From contig NZ_JAQMWP010000003.1 in NCBI RefSeq assembly GCF_030403745.1, positions 1-64,000 on the forward strand: 64,000 nucleotides of DNA. The letters run 5' to 3'. Position 1 is the first letter of the stretch; each line of letters starts with the position of its first letter. The position numbers and the translations under genes were made by a program. The notes beneath the pieces were generated by a model. That model had not been told where the DNA came from, ran no database searches, and saw only the letters and a list, made by a program, of their open reading frames with translations. Shown here piece by piece: positions 29,080 to 37,113 of the stretch. The DNA is from Streptomyces sp. S.PB5. Its GTDB lineage: Bacteria; Actinomycetota; Actinomycetes; Streptomycetales; Streptomycetaceae.

Positions 29080-29449
29080 GCCTGAGGACGACCGGAGGGT
29101 TAAGTCACCTTTTCGTAAAGGCGATACGTCAACAAGGCGTGTCAACCACTCGCACACGGCCGGACCTTGCCCGACAAGGTCCGGCCAGATGTGTGTATGG
29201 TCACTTTGCGACGCTCGGTCAACTCGCCTCGAACGTAACCCTTTGGTCGATTCGCACACCGGTGAAACCTGCCGTGCGACGGCCGTACGCCCTTGACAGC
29301 GCGATGTTTGATTGCCGACACATCCTGCCGGGTCCGGCGGATTGTGTTGCTGTGAACACCCGACACGCCATAGAGTCGCCAACCGTCGGCATGGTGCCAC
29401 GCTGACCTTGTCTAGAAGTTTCCTGGTCACCAAGGAGGTAAGACGACTT
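29080..29449. other. 370-bp spacer between ald and parA
   Basis: Contains a perfect 12-bp hairpin listed separately as the ald terminator. A TTGACA-like -35 at 29293-29298 lies upstream of parA, but no matching -10 is clear. No parS-like GTTTCACGTGAAAC site is seen. No gene. Confidence 0.6.
29158..29186 (+). terminator. Hairpin terminator after ald
   Basis: GGCCGGACCTTG (29158-29169) and CAAGGTCCGGCC (29175-29186) form a perfect 12-bp stem with a 5-nt loop. There is no T-tract, which is common in Streptomyces terminators. Confidence 0.7.
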
Positions 29450-30628
29450 GTGAATGAGTCGACATTTACTCCCGGGGGTGGTCAACCAGGAATGCCTGCA
29501 CGGGCCGAGGGCCCCGCGGGGTTCGAGGCTGTCGGCTCCGTCGCGGTGCGCACCTTCGCAGCCCACCAGAGTCACCAGAACTCCCGAGTGACTCTGTCAG
29601 CACACCAGAGCATGGATGGCCATCACGTGAACGCCATGGCCGGCGACGGAAGTGGCGCGCCCCACAACCAGTTCGCCGACTACGACGAACTGCCCGAGGG
29701 GCACTTCTACGACCCCGACGCCGAGTACGAGCCCGACCCCGAATACGCGGCCACGCTCGCTCCCGACGCTGCCCGCCAGCGCCGTGAGCGCATCGGCCCT
29801 ACCGGTCGCCCGCTGCCGTACTTCCCGATCCCGGGTCCGCTGACCGATCACGGACCCGCGAAGATCATCGCGATGTGCAACCAGAAGGGCGGCGTCGGCA
29901 AGACCACGTCGACCATCAACCTGGGTGCCGCGCTCGCGGAGTACGGCCGTCGTGTGCTGCTCGTGGACTTCGACCCGCAGGGCGCGCTGTCGGTGGGTCT
30001 CGGTGTCAACCCGATGGAGCTCGACCTCACCGTCTACAACCTGCTCATGGAGCGGGGCATGGCGGCCGACGAGGTCCTGCTGAAGACCGCGGTCCCCAAC
30101 ATGGACCTGCTGCCGAGCAACATCGACCTGTCGGCGGCGGAGGTCCAGCTGGTCTCCGAGGTCGCGCGCGAGTCGACGCTGCAGCGGGCGCTCAAGCCGC
30201 TGATGGCCGACTACGACTACATCGTGATCGACTGCCAGCCCTCGCTGGGCCTGCTCACCGTCAACGCGCTGACGGCCGCGCACAAGGTGATAGTGCCTCT
30301 GGAGTGTGAGTTCTTCGCGCTGCGCGGTGTCGCCCTGCTGACGGAGACCATCGAGAAGGTCCAGGAGCGGCTCAACCCGGAGCTGGAGCTCGACGGGATC
30401 CTCGCCACGATGTACGACTCGCGCACGGTCCACAGCCGCGAGGTGCTGGCCCGTGTGGTCGAGGCGTTCGACGACCACGTCTACCACACGGTCATCGGCC
30501 GCACGGTCCGCTTCCCGGAGACCACGGTCGCCGGTGAGCCGATCACCACGTACGCCTCCAACTCCGTCGGCGCCGCCGCCTACCGCCAGCTCGCCAGGGA
30601 GGTGCTCGCCCGGTGTCACGCCGAGTGA
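29450..30628 (+). CDS. ParA/Soj-family ATPase (second-type, beside scpAB)
   Basis: 392 residues. A ~140-residue N-terminal extension (acidic, Pro- and Tyr-rich) precedes the ParA core: deviant Walker A KGGVGKTTS (K146 to T152 and after), VLLVDFDPQGALS, and DYIVIDCQPSLGLLTVNAL. GTG 29450 has a full AAGGAGGT site at 10-nt spacing. This is the ParA paralogue that actinobacteria carry next to scpAB, distinct from the oriC parAB pair; no parB follows. Its stop overlaps the next start as GTGA. Confidence 0.88.
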   Translation: MNESTFTPGGGQPGMPARAEGPAGFEAVGSVAVRTFAAHQSHQNSRVTLSAHQSMDGHHVNAMAGDGSGAPHNQFADYDELPEGHFYDPDAEYEPDPEYAATLAPDAARQRRERIGPTGRPLPYFPIPGPLTDHGPAKIIAMCNQKGGVGKTTSTINLGAALAEYGRRVLLVDFDPQGALSVGLGVNPMELDLTVYNLLMERGMAADEVLLKTAVPNMDLLPSNIDLSAAEVQLVSEVARESTLQRALKPLMADYDYIVIDCQPSLGLLTVNALTAAHKVIVPLECEFFALRGVALLTETIEKVQERLNPELELDGILATMYDSRTVHSREVLARVVEAFDDHVYHTVIGRTVRFPETTVAGEPITTYASNSVGAAAYRQLAREVLARCHAE

Positions 30629-31194
30629 GTCTGCCGGGGGCCGACGAACTCTTCCGTACGACAGGGGGAATGGCGCTCCAGCCGTCCACTCCGCGACGGG
30701 GGGCCAACGGCGAAGCCCGGGTCCCCGCGCCGGCCGGAGAGAGCGACGGGGCCGCGGCCGTGTCGCCCGAGGACGCGCCGCAGTCGGTGCCCGCACAGGG
30801 CGGCGACGGCGACGGGGCGGAGCATGTGGCGACGGAGCCCGCCGCGGCCGGTGAGTCCCGCAGCCGGGACGCGGCGGCGGAGCGCTCCGGGCGACGTCAG
30901 GACGCGCAGGAAGGTTCTGCCGCGACCGGGGCCGCGCCGCGTAAGCAGCGTGGTGGTGGCAGGGCCGCTTCCCGGCGGCCCAGCGGGCGTGAGCGGCACG
31001 ACGAGAAGATCACCGTGTACGTCTCCGCCGAGGAGCTCATGGATCTGGAGCACGCGCGTCTGGTGCTCCGGGGTGAGCACGGGCTGGCCGTCGACCGCGG
31101 GCGGATCGTCCGTGAGGCGGTCGCCGTGGTGCTGGCCGATCTGGAGTCCCGGGGAGACGCGAGCATCCTCGTACGCCGGCTGCGCGGGCGGTAG
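30625..31194 (+). CDS. Putative ribbon-helix-helix DNA-binding protein with disordered N-terminus
   Basis: 189 residues. Residues ~1-125 are Ala/Gly/Glu-rich and disordered with a basic patch (PRKQRGGGRAASRRPSGR). The C-terminal ~65 residues read KITVYVSAEELMDLEHARL...GLAVDRGRIVREAVAVVLADLE, which looks like a beta strand and two helices of an RHH (MetJ/Arc) fold; this is a pattern judgement. The GTG at 30625 overlaps the parA stop by 4 bp. Lying between parA and scpA, it may be the DNA-binding partner of this ParA. Confidence 0.72.
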   Translation: MSLPGADELFRTTGGMALQPSTPRRGANGEARVPAPAGESDGAAAVSPEDAPQSVPAQGGDGDGAEHVATEPAAAGESRSRDAAAERSGRRQDAQEGSAATGAAPRKQRGGGRAASRRPSGRERHDEKITVYVSAEELMDLEHARLVLRGEHGLAVDRGRIVREAVAVVLADLESRGDASILVRRLRGR

Positions 31195-31212
31195 CGGTAG
31201 CCTGCGGGGGCC

Positions 31213-32217
31213 ATGACCTCGAACGACGTTCCCCTCTCCGGCGCAGCTGCCGGTCGTCGGCGTGCGCTGGGCCGGGGGCCGGGGGCTGAGCCGGTGGCCG
31301 AGGTCGTGGCTCCGGCTGAGGCCGGTGGGCACAACGGCGGCCAGTCGAACGAAGAGCCGCCGGCTGCAGAACCGCCGGAGCCCGCGCCCGCCGAGCCGCA
31401 GGAACCCGACGACGGTGTCTTCAAGGTTCGGCTCGCCAACTTCGAAGGGCCCTTCGATCTTCTCCTCCAGCTGATCTCCAAGCACAAGCTGGACGTCACC
31501 GAGGTCGCCCTCTCCAAGGTCACCGACGAGTTCATGGCGCACATCAGGGCCATGGGACCGGACTGGGACCTCGACCAGACGACCGAGTTCCTCGTCGTCG
31601 CCGCGACTCTCCTCGACCTCAAGGCCGCCCGGCTCCTGCCCTCCGCCGAGGTCGAGGACGAAGCCGACCTCGCCCTTCTCGAAGCACGCGACCTGCTCTT
31701 CGCGCGGCTGCTCCAGTACCGCGCGTACAAACAGATCGCGGACATCTTCAACCAGCGGCTCGACGAAGAGGCCCGCCGCTATCCCCGTACCGTCGGGCTC
31801 GAACCGCATCACGCCGAGCTGCTGCCCGAGGTCGTCATCAGCATCGGCCCGGAGGGGTTCGCGAAGCTCGCCGTCAAGGCGATGCAGCCGAAGCCCAAGC
31901 CGCAGGTGTACGTCGATCACATCCACGCGCCGCTCGTCAGTGTGCAGGAGCAGGCCGGGATCGTCGTCGCGCGGCTGAAGGAGCTCGGCGAGGCCAGCTT
32001 CCGGGCGCTGGTCGAGGACACCGACGACACCCTGACCGTCGTGGCGCGCTTCCTGGCGCTGTTGGAGCTGTACCGGGAGAAGGCCGTCGCCCTCGACCAG
32101 GAGACCGCCCTCGGGGATCTCATCGTGCGGTGGACCGGCGGAGAGGGCGACGCCGAGCCGATGGTGACCGACGAGTTCGACCGACCGCCCGAGCCGCCCA
32201 AGGAGGACAAGGCGTGA
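31213..32217 (+). CDS. scpA: Segregation and condensation protein A
   Basis: 334 residues. The kleisin N-domain VRLANFEGPFDLLLQLISKHKLDVTEVALSKVTDEFM begins near residue 75 after an Ala/Glu/Pro-rich leader. The C-terminal winged helix binds the SMC head. A TAGCCT element (31198-31203) could give an additional promoter just before the ATG. The stop overlaps scpB (GTGA). Confidence 0.95.
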   Translation: MTSNDVPLSGAAAGRRRALGRGPGAEPVAEVVAPAEAGGHNGGQSNEEPPAAEPPEPAPAEPQEPDDGVFKVRLANFEGPFDLLLQLISKHKLDVTEVALSKVTDEFMAHIRAMGPDWDLDQTTEFLVVAATLLDLKAARLLPSAEVEDEADLALLEARDLLFARLLQYRAYKQIADIFNQRLDEEARRYPRTVGLEPHHAELLPEVVISIGPEGFAKLAVKAMQPKPKPQVYVDHIHAPLVSVQEQAGIVVARLKELGEASFRALVEDTDDTLTVVARFLALLELYREKAVALDQETALGDLIVRWTGGEGDAEPMVTDEFDRPPEPPKEDKA

Positions 32218-32879
32218 GCGAGGAGACCACCGACGTCCCGGCCGGGCTGCGTACCGTCGCCGACCTCGATCTCAAGCCCGCCCTGGAAGCCGTGCTCATG
32301 GTCGTGGACGAGCCGGCGACCGAGGAGCATCTCTCCAAGATCCTCCAGCGGCCCAAGCGGCAGATCGCGGACGCGCTGCGGGAGCTGGCCGACGAGTACA
32401 CCGTGCAGGGGCGCGGATTCGAGCTGCGGCTCATCGCGGGCGGGTGGCGGTTCTACAGCCGGCCCGAGTTCGCGGCGGCCGTCGAGGGCTTCGTCCTGGA
32501 CGGGCAGCAGGCCCGGCTCACGCAGGCCGCGCTGGAGACGCTCGCGGTCGTCGCCTACCGGCAGCCGGTGAGCCGCAGCCGGGTCTCGGCCGTCCGCGGA
32601 GTCAACTGTGACGGGGTCATGCGGACCCTGCTGCAGCGCGGTCTGGTCCAGGAGACGGGCACGGAACCCGAAACAGGTGCGATCCTGTACACGACGACGA
32701 ACTATTTCCTGGAGCGGATGGGCCTGCGCGGTCTGGACGAGCTCCCGGAGCTCGCGCCCTTTCTCCCGGAGGCGGAGGCGATCGAGGCCGAGACCCAGGA
32801 AGGGGTTCCGTCGTTCGACCCGGACGCCCCCGATGACGGCCCGGGCGCCCACGACGGACATACGACGACGGAAATGTGA
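32214..32879 (+). CDS. scpB: Segregation and condensation protein B
   Basis: 221 residues. Two winged-helix domains with LKPALEAVLMVVDEPATEEHL, LTQAALETLAVVAYRQPVSRSRVSAVRG and TTTNYFLERMGLRGLDELPEL, all typical of ScpB. It completes the SMC-ScpAB condensin. GTG 32214 has AAGGAGG upstream inside scpA. The acidic C-terminal tail is not part of the core. The stop TGA shares its A with the rluB ATG. Confidence 0.95.
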   Translation: MSEETTDVPAGLRTVADLDLKPALEAVLMVVDEPATEEHLSKILQRPKRQIADALRELADEYTVQGRGFELRLIAGGWRFYSRPEFAAAVEGFVLDGQQARLTQAALETLAVVAYRQPVSRSRVSAVRGVNCDGVMRTLLQRGLVQETGTEPETGAILYTTTNYFLERMGLRGLDELPELAPFLPEAEAIEAETQEGVPSFDPDAPDDGPGAHDGHTTTEM

Positions 32880-34000
32880 TGCGAAGCAGCAGCGGCAGGA
32901 ACAGCAGCGGAAACAACGGCGGGAGCCGTGGTGGCAACAGCGGCGGCCGCGGCGGGAGCAGCGGTGGCCGCGGTAATTACCGCGGCGCCGGTAACTCCCG
33001 TGACGACAAGCAGGGCGGCCGGCCGAAGAAGCCGCGCCCCGAGGAGCGCCAGTACGACGTGGGCCCCGGCGCCTCTCCGCAGGGCCCGAAGTCGGGGCGC
33101 GGCGCCTCGGCGCGAGGCGGTGCCAAGGGCGGACCCAAGCAGGGCCAGAACACCGGGCGCGGCCGTTGGGTCCCGGCGACCTCCCGTGAGTACGAGGCCC
33201 GGGCCGAGGAGCGCAACCGCGAGCGGTACGCGAACAAGAAGGACGTGAAGCTGCCCAAGACCTTCCCGGGCGCCGAGCAGGAGGGCGAGCGGCTGCAGAA
33301 GATCCTCGCGCGCGCGGGCTACGGTTCGCGGCGGGCCTGCGAGGAGCTCATCGAGCAGGCGCGGGTCGAGGTCAACGGCGAGATCGTCCTGGAGCAGGGC
33401 AAGCGCGTCGACCCCGAGAAGGACGAGGTCAAGGTCGACGGTCTGACGGTCGCGACCCAGTCGTACCAGTTCTTCTCGCTGAACAAGCCGGCCGGTGTCG
33501 TCTCCACCATGGAGGACAACGAGGGCCGGCAGTGCCTCGGCGACTACGTCACCAACCGTGAGACGCGGCTCTTCCACGTCGGGCGGCTCGACACCGAGAC
33601 CGAGGGCGTCATCCTGCTCACCAACCACGGCGAGCTGGCCCACCGGCTGACCCACCCCAAGTACGGCGTGAAGAAGGTCTACCTCGCGCACATCGTGGGC
33701 CCGATCCCGCGCGACCTGGGCAAGCGGCTCAAGGACGGCATCCAGCTGGACGACGGGTACGCGCGCGCGGACCACTTCCGGGTCGTCGAGCAGACCGGCA
33801 AGAACTACCTGGTCGAGGTCACCCTCCACGAGGGCCGCAAGCACATCGTGCGCCGGATGCTGGCCGAGGCCGGCTTCCCCGTCGACAAGCTGGTCCGGGT
33901 CGCCTTCGGGCCGATCACCCTGGGCGACCAGAAGTCGGGCTGGCTGCGGCGGCTGTCCAACACCGAGGTCGGCATGCTGATGCAGGAAGTCGACCTGTAG
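32879..34000 (+). CDS. rluB: 23S rRNA pseudouridine synthase with RGG-rich N-terminal tail
   Basis: 373 residues. The first ~120 residues are a Ser/Gly/Arg/Asn-rich disordered tail; then an S4 domain (RLQKILARAGYGSRRACEELI) and the RsuA/RluB catalytic domain with GRLDTETEG (Asp238 is the nucleophile). The likely target is U2605-equivalent in 23S rRNA. E. coli RluB lacks this N-terminal tail, which is a possible RNA-binding add-on. The start ATG overlaps the scpB stop (TGATG). A hairpin terminator follows. Confidence 0.92.
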   Translation: MRSSSGRNSSGNNGGSRGGNSGGRGGSSGGRGNYRGAGNSRDDKQGGRPKKPRPEERQYDVGPGASPQGPKSGRGASARGGAKGGPKQGQNTGRGRWVPATSREYEARAEERNRERYANKKDVKLPKTFPGAEQEGERLQKILARAGYGSRRACEELIEQARVEVNGEIVLEQGKRVDPEKDEVKVDGLTVATQSYQFFSLNKPAGVVSTMEDNEGRQCLGDYVTNRETRLFHVGRLDTETEGVILLTNHGELAHRLTHPKYGVKKVYLAHIVGPIPRDLGKRLKDGIQLDDGYARADHFRVVEQTGKNYLVEVTLHEGRKHIVRRMLAEAGFPVDKLVRVAFGPITLGDQKSGWLRRLSNTEVGMLMQEVDL

Positions 34001-34016
34001 GTCCCGCTCGTACGAC

Positions 34017-34048
34017 GGCCGGTTCCGGAACTTTCTCCGGGACCGGCC
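34017..34048 (+). terminator. Terminator after rluB
   Basis: GGCCGGTTCCGG (34017-34028) and CCGGGACCGGCC (34037-34048) form a 12-bp stem with one G-U pair; GATTCGTTTTCG follows. Confidence 0.8.
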
Positions 34049-34127
34049 GATTCGTTTTCGCCCTCCCGCCGGTCTGTACCTCACATGGGCACCTCACATG
34101 GGCCTCACACAGGTGATGGGAGTGGGC

Positions 34128-35093
34128 ATGACCGCCACGACGACGGACCGCGAGGAGTTCGTACGGCTGACGGATCCGTACCGGCGTGAGCTGCTCGCGC
34201 ACTGCTACCGCATGGTCGGCTCGGTCGACGAGGCCGAGGACCTGGTGCAGGAGACGTATCTGCGGGCCTGGCGGGCCTACGACGGCTACGAGGGTCGGGC
34301 CTCGCTGCGGACCTGGCTGCACCGGATCGCCACCAACACGTGTCTGACGGCCCTGGAGGGCCGCGCGCGGCGTCCGCTGCCCTCCGGGCTCGGGGGGCCC
34401 TCAGAGGCGCCTGAGGAGCCGCTGAGGGCCCCTGCGACGGATGTTCCGTGGCTCCAGCCGCTGCCGGACTCGCTGCTCGACCCCGCGACGGTCGTGGCCG
34501 CACGGGGGAGCCTGCGGCTCGCGCTGGTCGCCGCTCTGCAGCATCTGCCCGCGCGCCAGCGAGCCGTGCTGATCCTGCGGGAGGTGCTGGCCTGGCGGGC
34601 CCCCGAGGTCGCCGTCCTCCTCGGCACCTCCACGGCGGCCGTGAAGAGCAGCCTCCAACGCGCGCGTGCCCGCCTCGACGAGATCGCCCCGGACGAGGAC
34701 CTCGTCGTCGAACCGGACGGCGCGGCGGACCGAGCGGTGCTCGACCGGTACATGGCCGCCTTCGAGAACGCCGACCTGGACGCCCTCCTCGGGCTGTTGC
34801 GGGACGGGGTCTCGCTGGAGATGCCGCCGCACCTGGAGTGGTTCGCCGGGAAGAAGGCCGTGCTGCGGTTCTTCGAGGCACGCGTGCGTGCCCCGGGCGC
34901 GCTGCGGATGGTGCCCACGCACGCGAACGGGCAACCGGCCGTGGCGATGTACGAGCGGGGCGCGGACGGCGTCCTGCGCGCGCACTCCGTGCAGGTGATC
35001 ACCCGGGAGGGGAGCGAGATCGCGCGTATCACCGCCTTCCTGGACCACGGGCGGTCGTTCACCCGCTTCGGCCTGCCCCTGGTGCTGTCGTGA
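34128..35093 (+). CDS. ECF sigma factor with SnoaL-like C-terminal domain
   Basis: 321 residues. Sigma region 2 (YRRELLAHCYRMVGSVDEAEDLVQETYLRAW) and region 4 (LPARQRAVLILREVLAWRAPEVAVLLGTSTAAVKSSLQRARARL) are followed by ~130 residues of SnoaL-like fold (RYMAAFENADLDALLGLLRDGVSLEMPPHLEW). In ECF groups with this tail (SigG/SigJ-like) the extra domain replaces a classical anti-sigma factor. ATG 34128 has GGGAG at 5-nt spacing; ATG 34098 is the alternative. A direct repeat CCTCACATGGGC lies just upstream. It is coupled to the next gene (GTGA). Confidence 0.9.
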   Translation: MTATTTDREEFVRLTDPYRRELLAHCYRMVGSVDEAEDLVQETYLRAWRAYDGYEGRASLRTWLHRIATNTCLTALEGRARRPLPSGLGGPSEAPEEPLRAPATDVPWLQPLPDSLLDPATVVAARGSLRLALVAALQHLPARQRAVLILREVLAWRAPEVAVLLGTSTAAVKSSLQRARARLDEIAPDEDLVVEPDGAADRAVLDRYMAAFENADLDALLGLLRDGVSLEMPPHLEWFAGKKAVLRFFEARVRAPGALRMVPTHANGQPAVAMYERGADGVLRAHSVQVITREGSEIARITAFLDHGRSFTRFGLPLVLS

Positions 35094-35635
35094 ACCCCGG
35101 GGAGCTGCTGGAGCGATCGCTCGCGTACGCCCTGGGGAGCGTCGCCGTGGTGGGGCCCGCCGGACTGGGGCGGGCCACGCCCTGCGCCGAGTGGGATCTG
35201 GGGGACCTGCTCGGGCATCTCGACGACTCCCTGGACGCCTTGCACGAAGGGCTGACCGGCGGACGTATCGGACTGCTGCCGCAGACCGACCGTGTCTGCG
35301 GCTTCCGCACGCGCGCGTGTGCCGTGCTCGGCGCCTGGGCGGCCGGAGCCGAGGGCACGGTGCTGGTCGGTGAACGGCCGCTGGACGTACGGGTGATGGG
35401 CGCGGTCGGAGCCGTCGAGATCGCCGTGCACGGGTGGGACGTGGCGCAGGCGTGCGGGCGGCCGCGGCCCTTCCCGGTCGCCCTCGCGGCCGAGCTGCTG
35501 CCGATCGCGCGGTGCGTGGTGACGGAGGAGGACCGGGGGGTGCGGTTCGGGGAGCCGGTCGCGGTGCCGCCCGGCGCGCCGCCCGACGCCCGGCTGCTGG
35601 CCTTCCTGGGGCGCCGCGATTCCTTTCCGGAGTGA
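35090..35635 (+). CDS. TIGR03086-type protein (mycothiol-dependent isomerase/DinB-like N-domain)
   Basis: 181 residues. The pattern CAEWDLGDLLGHLDDSLDALHEGL and later GAVEIAVHGWDVAQACGRP, with the His residues that bind metal in the mycothiol maleylpyruvate isomerase/DinB_2 fold, places it in the TIGR03086 group. Function is not known. It starts with a GTG overlapping the sigma factor stop, so the two are made together; a regulatory or thiol-sensing link is conjecture. Confidence 0.82.
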   Translation: MNPGELLERSLAYALGSVAVVGPAGLGRATPCAEWDLGDLLGHLDDSLDALHEGLTGGRIGLLPQTDRVCGFRTRACAVLGAWAAGAEGTVLVGERPLDVRVMGAVGAVEIAVHGWDVAQACGRPRPFPVALAAELLPIARCVVTEEDRGVRFGEPVAVPPGAPPDARLLAFLGRRDSFPE

Positions 35636-35679
35636 GCCTGGTCTGCCTTGCGTGAACGACTTTCACGGAAGGCATCCTG

Positions 35680-37113
35680 ATGACCGAAGCGATCAAAGCC
35701 ACCGGAGCTCCAGAAGTCCCCCTGGGGACGACCCCCGCTCCACCCGCACCACCCCACCGCACCTGGACCGTCATCCTCTCCGGGCTCGGAGCCCTGCTCT
35801 GCGCCCTGGACGTCGTGGTCGTCTCCACCGCCCTGCCCGCCCTCCAGGCCGACTTCGGGGCGAGCCTGTCCGAGCTCGAATGGACGATCAACGCCTACAA
35901 CCTCGTCTTCGCCTGCCTGACCCTGACCGGCGCCGCACTCGGCGACCGGTTCGGGCGGCGGCGGATGTACGTCGTCGGACTCGCCGTCTTCACCCTCGCC
36001 TCGGCCGCCGCGGGCCTCGCCGGGAACTCGGGCCAGCTCATCACCGCGCGCGTGGTGCAGGGCGCCGGGGCCGCCGTCCTGCTGCCGCTCACCCTCACCC
36101 TGATCAGTGAGGCGTTCCCGGCCGAGAAGCGGGGCGTGGCGATCGGCGTGTGGGGCGGGGTGACCGGGCTCGGGGTGGCCGCCGGACCGGTGCTGGGCGG
36201 GGCCGTGACCGAGGGCATGTCCTGGCAGTGGATCTTCTGGCTGAACGTGCCGATCGGGCTCGTGATGCTGCCGCTCGCCGCCCGCAAACTCACCGAGAGC
36301 CATGGACCGCGCCCCCAACTCGACATCGTCGGCCTGGTGCTGGCGGCCGTCGGTCTGACCGGGCTGGCCTGGGCGCCCGTACGCGCCCCCGAGGCCGGCT
36401 GGGGGAGCACCGAGGTGCTCACCGCGCTGGTGGCCGGGGTCGTGTTCGTGGCGGGATTCCTGGCATGGGAGCGCAAGGGCGCCCGGTATCCGATGCTGAC
36501 GCTCGGCCTCTTCCGGCGGCGCGGTTTCTCCGCCGCCAACATCGTCGGATTCGCGGGGTTCGCCTCGCTGATCGGCGCCCTGTTCATGATCACGCAGTTC
36601 TTCCAGACCGGGCTCGGCTACGACCCGCTGGAGGCCGGGGTGCGCATCCTCGTCTGGAACGCCACGCCCCTGCTGGTCTCCCCGGTCGCCGGTGCCCTCG
36701 CCGACCGCTTCGGTACCCGTCCGTTCATGCTGTGGGGCCTGCTGCTGCAAGGGGCGGGCCTGGCCTGGCTCGCCGCGCAGGTCGAACCCGGGGTCGGCTA
36801 CGGCAGTCTCGTCGGTCCGCTGATCGTCGCGGGCGTCGGCATCTCCATGGTCTTCCCGAGCGTGGCCAACGCCGTGACCTCCTCCGTGCCGCTCGGCGAA
36901 GCGGGTGTGGCGGCCGGCGTGAACAACGCGCTGCGTGAGCTCGGCGGGGTCTTCGGCATCGCCGTCGCCGCGGCGGTCTTCACGACGTACGGCGGTTACG
37001 CCTCCCGGGACGCCTTCCTCGACGGCTGCGGGCCCGCGCTGTGGGTCTCGGCGGGCATCGCCGCGGCCGGTGCGCTGGCGGCGGTGTTCGCGCCGTCCCG
37101 CGCCAAGGTCTGA
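35680..37113 (+). CDS. MFS drug exporter, DHA2 (14-TMS) family
   Basis: 477 residues. Motif A variant GDRFGRRRMYVVGL, motif B region ARVVQGAGAAVLLPLTLTLISEAFP and motif C GPVLGGAVTE are visible. The first helix carries the DHA2-type LDVVVVSTALP. GGAAGG lies 7 nt before the ATG. Drug or metabolite export by proton antiport is the family role; the substrate is unknown. Its 3' end overlaps the convergent DUF72 gene by 118 bp. Confidence 0.9.
   Translation: MTEAIKATGAPEVPLGTTPAPPAPPHRTWTVILSGLGALLCALDVVVVSTALPALQADFGASLSELEWTINAYNLVFACLTLTGAALGDRFGRRRMYVVGLAVFTLASAAAGLAGNSGQLITARVVQGAGAAVLLPLTLTLISEAFPAEKRGVAIGVWGGVTGLGVAAGPVLGGAVTEGMSWQWIFWLNVPIGLVMLPLAARKLTESHGPRPQLDIVGLVLAAVGLTGLAWAPVRAPEAGWGSTEVLTALVAGVVFVAGFLAWERKGARYPMLTLGLFRRRGFSAANIVGFAGFASLIGALFMITQFFQTGLGYDPLEAGVRILVWNATPLLVSPVAGALADRFGTRPFMLWGLLLQGAGLAWLAAQVEPGVGYGSLVGPLIVAGVGISMVFPSVANAVTSSVPLGEAGVAAGVNNALRELGGVFGIAVAAAVFTTYGGYASRDAFLDGCGPALWVSAGIAAAGALAAVFAPSRAKV

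Noticed and set aside
29080-29449. parS site near parA
   Set aside because: No GTTTCACGTGAAAC or near match was found in this spacer.
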